The translations under genes were made by a program, and so were the position numbers. A DNA stretch of 64,000 bases from Thiomicrorhabdus sp041583835 (lineage in GTDB: Bacteria; Pseudomonadota; Gammaproteobacteria; Thiomicrospirales; Thiomicrospiraceae): positions 3,409 through 67,408 of the forward strand of contig NZ_JBFHFC010000011.1 of the NCBI RefSeq assembly GCF_041583835.1. The letters run 5' to 3'. Below the pieces are notes generated by a model. That model had not been told where the DNA came from and made no database searches. It worked only from the letters and a program-made list of their open reading frames with translations. Shown here piece after piece: positions 59,849 to 64,000 of this stretch; positions within the stretch are counted from its first letter, which is position 1, and every line of letters begins with the position of its first letter.

Positions 59849-62065
59849 ATGCAATTGAAAAAAATTATTCTGGCTATGTGGGCGGCCGGTGTCGTAGCGT
59901 CTGCACATGCGGAGACCGGCAATGAATCCCAAGTGAAAACGCTGACGGAGTCCGGTTCTCAAACACTGTTGAATACGGTCACCGTATCGGCTTCTCCGGT
60001 TCATCAGCATGAGGCTTTCGACGTGCCTTCGCAGGTCGACAGCGTGTCGGGACAAGAGAAAATGCAGCGCGACAGCGGGTCGCTTGGCGAGATGTTGGAA
60101 AGTATTCCCGGCGTAAATAATATGTCCGCCGGAGCGCAGTCCGGTAAACCGGTGATTCGCGGCATGACCGGAAACCGCGTTAAGGTTTTATCCAACGGCC
60201 AAAGTACCGATTACCAAGCTTACGGCACACGCCACAATCCGAATATAGAGCCTTATCTGGCCGAGCGTGTCGAAGTGATTCGCGGACCGCAAAGTGTACT
60301 TTACGGTTCTGAAGCGATGGGCGGCGTCGTCAATGTCTTGCAGGCGGAAATCCCTTACGGTCAGCCGACTTCGGGACAATTGGCGGGCGAATACAACAGC
60401 AACAACCGTGAAACCATGGTCGGCGCCAAGGTGGGAGCCGGTTCCGAGAAGTTCGGCGTCACCGCCGGGTTCTCGGTGCGTGAAGCCGATAATTTCCGCG
60501 TACCGGACGTCTCCTCTTCGCAAGGCGCGACGCCATCCAGCCCGGTCAGCGACAAACCGTTGTTTGTCGGCGAAGTGCCGTTCACCAATTTTGAAAACCG
60601 TGCCGCCAATATCGGTTTAGGTTATCAGGACGATTGGGGTAAGGTTGAGTTGCGCCATACCCAGTGGATTTCCAAGCAGAACTATCTCGGTGTTGAAGCC
60701 GAAGATAAATTCTCCCCGTTTGAGCCGCTTGCGGCCGGGCAGAAACTGCAAAACGACGAGACTCAGTTAAGCGCCGAGTTTTTCCTGAACGACGATTGGA
60801 TATTGAAGCCGAGCTGGGCGCATACTCGTAACCAACGCGAGGCATCCCACGACTTGCCATTCGAGACCATGGCCGAGGACGAGGGAACCGAACATTATTT
60901 GGATATTGTGGTGCATCGCGATGACGTCAAGTTGGCGTTGGAGCATCCCGCTATCGGCGACTTTTCCGGGGAAATCGGAATTGAGTTGACCGAAAAACAA
61001 CAGACGTTGCGTTCCGGTCATTTGTCGCCGTCGGCGGACGTCAGCAAACGTGCGGTTTATCTGTTTGAAGAAGCCGACTATGACAAGTGGCTGGTTCAGT
61101 TCGGGGCGCGTTACGACACCCACAGCGTCAAGGCGCCGTTGAGTGCCGAAAACGAACATTTCTACGAAGAGATGGGGATTTTCGACGCCTCCAATAACGA
61201 GCGCGATTTCGATGTCTTCAGTGGTTCGGTCGGCGCGACCTATCGTGTGGACGGTAATTGGAGCATTGCCGGAAATGTTGCCCGAGGTTTCCGTGCGCCG
61301 AGCATCTTCGAGCTGTATGCCGGCGGCGAACACGGCGGTGTTCAGGCGTTTCAGTTAGGGAATCCCGATTTGAAAGCGGAAACCTCGCTGAATACCGATC
61401 TGTCGTTACGCTGGCAGACCGATAAAGCGCAGATGGTTGCGACCGTATATCAGAATTGGGTGAGCGATTACATTTATCTGGCGAATACCGGTTATTACCG
61501 TGCGTCGGAAGGTTCGCCTAACGAAGGCGAGCGAGTCGATGCGGATGCGCCGGGTGCGATCGTCGAGATGCAGGCGCAGCAGACCGATGCCGAAATCCGT
61601 GGTTTCGAGTTCAGTTACGCTCAGCAGTTCAATGCGCGTTGGTCGGGTGATGTGGCGCTGGAGATCATTGAAGGCCGTGACGTTAAAAATCATCAGGAGC
61701 TGCCGTTGATTCCTGCGAACAATCTGACATTGAACGGACATTATCATCCGGCGGATCGCGGCGATTGGAAGAATCAGCGCGTGAGTCTAGGCGTTAAAAT
61801 GGCGGCCGATAAAAACGCCGCGGGCAGTTACGAACCGTTCTCGCAGTTCGATAATATGTCGATCGGTACAGCCTCGACCGATGCCTATGCCGTATGGAAC
61901 TTGGGATATGTGGCGGACGTGAAATTCGACAGTCAAACCGTGCAGATCGGTGCGGCGGTTGAGAACCTGTTCGACACCGCTTATGTCGATTTCCTGAACA
62001 CCTATAAAGGCTACACTTTGAACACGGGTCGTAATTTCAAATTGAGTGCGCGCCTGAACTTCTAA
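59849..62065 (+). CDS. TonB-dependent outer-membrane receptor
   Basis: A 738-residue receptor. A signal peptide (residues 1-20, cut near SAHA-ET) is followed by a TonB box-like TVSASP stretch. The plug domain (about 45-160) includes SVSGQEKMQRDSGSLGEMLES and GSEAMGGVVNVL, and a 22-strand barrel region ends with the C-terminal strand FKLSARLNF. Plug and barrel are complete. The substrate is unknown. Its neighbour is a small His-rich exported protein, so a transition metal (for example zinc) is a reasonable guess; siderophore uptake cannot be excluded. Confidence 0.85.
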   Translation: MQLKKIILAMWAAGVVASAHAETGNESQVKTLTESGSQTLLNTVTVSASPVHQHEAFDVPSQVDSVSGQEKMQRDSGSLGEMLESIPGVNNMSAGAQSGKPVIRGMTGNRVKVLSNGQSTDYQAYGTRHNPNIEPYLAERVEVIRGPQSVLYGSEAMGGVVNVLQAEIPYGQPTSGQLAGEYNSNNRETMVGAKVGAGSEKFGVTAGFSVREADNFRVPDVSSSQGATPSSPVSDKPLFVGEVPFTNFENRAANIGLGYQDDWGKVELRHTQWISKQNYLGVEAEDKFSPFEPLAAGQKLQNDETQLSAEFFLNDDWILKPSWAHTRNQREASHDLPFETMAEDEGTEHYLDIVVHRDDVKLALEHPAIGDFSGEIGIELTEKQQTLRSGHLSPSADVSKRAVYLFEEADYDKWLVQFGARYDTHSVKAPLSAENEHFYEEMGIFDASNNERDFDVFSGSVGATYRVDGNWSIAGNVARGFRAPSIFELYAGGEHGGVQAFQLGNPDLKAETSLNTDLSLRWQTDKAQMVATVYQNWVSDYIYLANTGYYRASEGSPNEGERVDADAPGAIVEMQAQQTDAEIRGFEFSYAQQFNARWSGDVALEIIEGRDVKNHQELPLIPANNLTLNGHYHPADRGDWKNQRVSLGVKMAADKNAAGSYEPFSQFDNMSIGTASTDAYAVWNLGYVADVKFDSQTVQIGAAVENLFDTAYVDFLNTYKGYTLNTGRNFKLSARLNF

Positions 62066-62103
62066 CCGACCGGTTGGTTTAAAATCAGACCGTTTGGGTT
62101 CTC

Positions 62104-62146
62104 AAGGCTTTAAATTCGTAGCGATGCGGATTTAAAGCCTTTTTTG
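62104..62146 (+). terminator. Terminator after the TonB receptor gene
   Basis: A 12-base stem, AAGGCTTTAAAT (62104-62115) and ATTTAAAGCCTT (62130-62141), followed by TTTTTG. Confidence 0.88.
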
Positions 62147-62331
62147 TTTTCAGGAAGAGAACAAATTTGACGAGCGTTTAAATAGACTAAAACCGTCCTT
62201 TTCCGGAAGCTGTTCAGCTTGGGATCGGCGTATATAGTAAAATGCCGGAAAACTCCGGAAAGAGACTTGAAAAAAACCTTCAAAGTCCATAAGTAACCGG
62301 CATTAAACGAATTTAAAGAGAAAAGGTGTTC

Positions 62332-63228
62332 ATGAGCAAAGATTATTATGCAATTTTAGGTGTAAGTCGTAATGCGAACGAGGCCGAAATCAAGAAAGCA
62401 TACCGCAAAATGGCGGCTAAATACCATCCGGACAAACCGACCGGAGACGAAGCCAAGTTCAAAGAGATCAGCGAAGCGTACGAAACACTGAGCGATTCCG
62501 AAAAACGCGCTATGTACGATCAGTTCGGTTCGGATTACGGTCAGCGCCATACTTCCGGTTTTGGTGGATTTGAGGGGCAAGGTCCCGATTTTTCGGATAT
62601 TTTCGGTTCCATGTTCGGCGGTGGCGGAGCGCAGGGGTTCGACGGTTTCGGTGGTCAGCGCCAGGCACGTCCGCAAAAAGGTGAAGATCAAAGCGTTGCG
62701 GTCATGGTGACGTTGGCCGAAGCGATTGAAGGTGTCGAGAAAACCATCAACGTTCAGATCGGCGATTCGCGTTCTGCAAGCCACGCTTACGACACCAAAC
62801 CGTTGAAAGTACGGATTCCGGCCGGCGTTACCCAAGGCCAGAAGATCCGTGTCAAAGGCAAAGGCTTTAACGGTTTTAACGGCGGCCCGAACGGCGATGT
62901 CATTATCGAGATCAATTTGCAGAAAGATCCGCGTTTCCGTGTCGAAGGCAAAGACGTCTATGTTGACCTGCCGGTCACTCCGTGGGAAGCCGCGTTAGGT
63001 GCGAAGGTTGAAATTCCGACCATTAAAGGCAAGATCAGTATGGCGATTGCGCCGGGAACCCAGTCGGGAACGAAGTTGCGAATCAAAGGCCGCGGACTCG
63101 GGCGAGAGCCGGGTAATCAATATGTGATCGTTCAGATTCATACGCCGCCTGCCGAAACCGACGAGCAGAAAGCGTTATACGAGCAGATGGCCGAGCTGAT
63201 GGCTTTCAATCCGCGAGAGCATCTGTAA
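62332..63228 (+). CDS. cbpA: DnaJ-type co-chaperone (CbpA)
   Basis: I start at the ATG at 62332 (298 residues, MSKDYYAILGVSRNAN), with AAGGTG before it; the frame also opens two residues earlier. The J-domain has the HPD motif in KYHPDKP near residue 33. A Gly/Phe-rich region follows (about residues 75-115). There is no zinc-finger region, and a C-terminal domain pair (about 120-290) is present, which separates CbpA from DnaJ. It stimulates the Hsp70 DnaK and binds curved DNA in E. coli. No cbpM gene follows. Confidence 0.92.
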   Translation: MSKDYYAILGVSRNANEAEIKKAYRKMAAKYHPDKPTGDEAKFKEISEAYETLSDSEKRAMYDQFGSDYGQRHTSGFGGFEGQGPDFSDIFGSMFGGGGAQGFDGFGGQRQARPQKGEDQSVAVMVTLAEAIEGVEKTINVQIGDSRSASHAYDTKPLKVRIPAGVTQGQKIRVKGKGFNGFNGGPNGDVIIEINLQKDPRFRVEGKDVYVDLPVTPWEAALGAKVEIPTIKGKISMAIAPGTQSGTKLRIKGRGLGREPGNQYVIVQIHTPPAETDEQKALYEQMAELMAFNPREHL

Positions 63229-63260
63229 TCGATTTTAATTTGTCATTAATGCAAAACTTG

Positions 63261-63286
63261 ACCCAGCCAAAAGGCTGGGTTTTTTT
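63261..63286 (+). terminator. Terminator after cbpA
   Basis: Stem ACCCAGCC (63261-63268) and GGCTGGGT (63273-63280), loop of 4, followed by six T. Confidence 0.9.
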
Positions 63287-63386
63287 ATGTCCTTGAATCG
63301 CCTTGTCTAAAAAAATTCCACGGCACGGACGGTTTTGCATAAAATGGCTGAATAAATATTGAAACTGGAAGTGAACGAGGAATCCG

Positions 63387-64000
63387 ATGAAAGATATGCT
63401 GAAACGCAGAGAATTACTGGGAGCGGTTGCCGGTGCAGCCGCTGCGACCACGTTAAGTGCTTGCGGACAACAAGACGAAAGTCCGGCGCAGGTAAGTGCC
63501 GCTCCACAGAAAACGTATGAGTGGAAAATGGTGACGACTTGGCCGAAGAACTTTCCCGGCTTGGGAACCGGTGCCAATAACGTCGCCAGACTGATCAACG
63601 AGATGTCCGGCGGACGTATCAACGTTAAGGTCTATGGCGCGGGCGAGATGGTCAGTGCGTTTGAAGTATTCGATGCAGTTTCACGCGGTAATGCGCAACT
63701 TGGGCATGGCGGTGCTTATTATTGGAAAGGTAAGATTCCGTCGGCGCCGTTTTTCTCGTCGGTTCCGTTCGGTTTGACGGCCAATGAAATGAACGCCTGG
63801 TTCTACTATGGCGGCGGTTTGAAGTTGTGGGAAGAAGCTTATAAGCCATTCGGTCTGATTCCGAATCCGGCCGGTAACTCCGGTACGCAGATGGGCGGCT
63901 GGTTCAATAAAGAAATCAACAGCCTGGAAGACCTGAAAGGTTTGAAAATGCGCATGCCCGGTCTGGGGGGTGAAGTGTTGAAGCGTGCCGGTGGTGTGCC
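63387..64000 (+). CDS. TRAP transporter substrate-binding protein, N-terminal part
   Basis: An open frame from the ATG at 63387 runs off the window edge (about 204 codons seen). It starts MKDMLKRRELLGAVAG, carrying a twin-arginine pair, then a hydrophobic run and a lipobox LSAC near residue 28, so it looks like a Tat-routed lipoprotein. The mature part matches DctP-type binding proteins: WKMVTTWPKNFPGLGTG, INVKVYGAGEM and the GLKMRMPGLGGEVLKRAGG element. It would bind an organic acid or similar solute for a TRAP importer whose membrane subunits should follow downstream of the window. AACGAGGA precedes the start. Confidence 0.85.
   Translation, partial: MKDMLKRRELLGAVAGAAAATTLSACGQQDESPAQVSAAPQKTYEWKMVTTWPKNFPGLGTGANNVARLINEMSGGRINVKVYGAGEMVSAFEVFDAVSRGNAQLGHGGAYYWKGKIPSAPFFSSVPFGLTANEMNAWFYYGGGLKLWEEAYKPFGLIPNPAGNSGTQMGGWFNKEINSLEDLKGLKMRMPGLGGEVLKRAGGV

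Noticed and set aside
1..64000. tRNA, rRNA and CRISPR arrays
   Set aside because: No cloverleaf-like runs, rRNA-like stretches or regularly spaced repeats were seen on either strand.
1..64000. Insertion sequences, phage or attachment sites
   Set aside because: No transposase- or integrase-like product is encoded, and no terminal inverted repeats flanking a gene block were noticed.

Overview
The window comes from a gammaproteobacterium. The housekeeping neighbourhoods (rdgB-hemW, trmB/mutY-yggX, rho next to trxA, type-B L31) and moderate GC content point that way. A Piscirickettsiaceae/Thiotrichales-type marine organism (Methylophaga-like or Thiomicrospira-group) would fit, but that is inference from gene content and was not checked by any search. 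About 52 protein genes are supported, packed densely on both strands. I saw no rRNA, tRNA, CRISPR array, insertion sequence or prophage.

Positions 1-14105 hold an aryl-polyene-type (type II PKS/FAS-like) pigment cluster in two converging arms. The plus arm carries the tail of an acyl carrier protein, an AMP-dependent ligase (ApeH-like), a hot-dog dehydratase (ApeI-like), an LpxL-like acyltransferase, a LolA-like carrier and an MMPL exporter. The minus arm, read from 14105 down to 5606, carries a MipA/OmpV outer-membrane protein, a COG4648-type membrane protein, KS (ApeO-like), chain-length factor (ApeC-like), dehydratase (ApeP-like), ketoreductase (ApeQ-like), two unrecognised lipoproteins, a DUF218/YdcF-like protein, a family 2 glycosyltransferase and a flavin-dependent halogenase-like protein with WxWxIP and lysine motifs. 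The rest of the cluster probably lies upstream of base 1.

Positions 14382-27573 hold a complete N-methylglutamate (NMG) pathway for methylamine: purU-mgdABCD-gmaS-mgsABC as one tightly spaced plus-strand operon ending at a strong terminator. On the opposite strand follow a GNAT acetyltransferase, glnK-amtB and an XRE-cupin regulator. Together they suggest methylammonium uptake (AmtB), conversion to gamma-glutamylmethylamide or N-methylglutamate, oxidation of the methyl group onto tetrahydrofolate, and release as formate by PurU. The nitrogen is kept. The glnK-amtB leader contains a terminator-like hairpin with little room for a promoter behind it, so attenuation is possible.

Positions 27779-57615 are mostly housekeeping: adk, a fructosamine-kinase family protein, PBP1a, yicC, rdgB, a beta-CASP nuclease, hemW, an AsmA-like protein, trmB, mutY, yggX, an EAL-HDOD protein, hemE, a secreted nuclease, rpmE2, rho, trxA, uvrD, a FetAB-like exporter, a GGDEF protein, an OlsF-like acyltransferase, a periplasmic hydrolase-like/TlpA fusion and a patatin. 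Positions 57646-64000 hold pgm, a small His-rich exported protein paired with a TonB-dependent receptor, cbpA, and the start of a TRAP transporter binding protein that runs off the window. The best leads are the putative halogenated aryl polyene with its novel lipoproteins, the PurU-coupled NMG operon with AmtB, the structured glnK leader, and the TonB-receptor locus with a possible leaderless gene and a perfect spaced inverted repeat.
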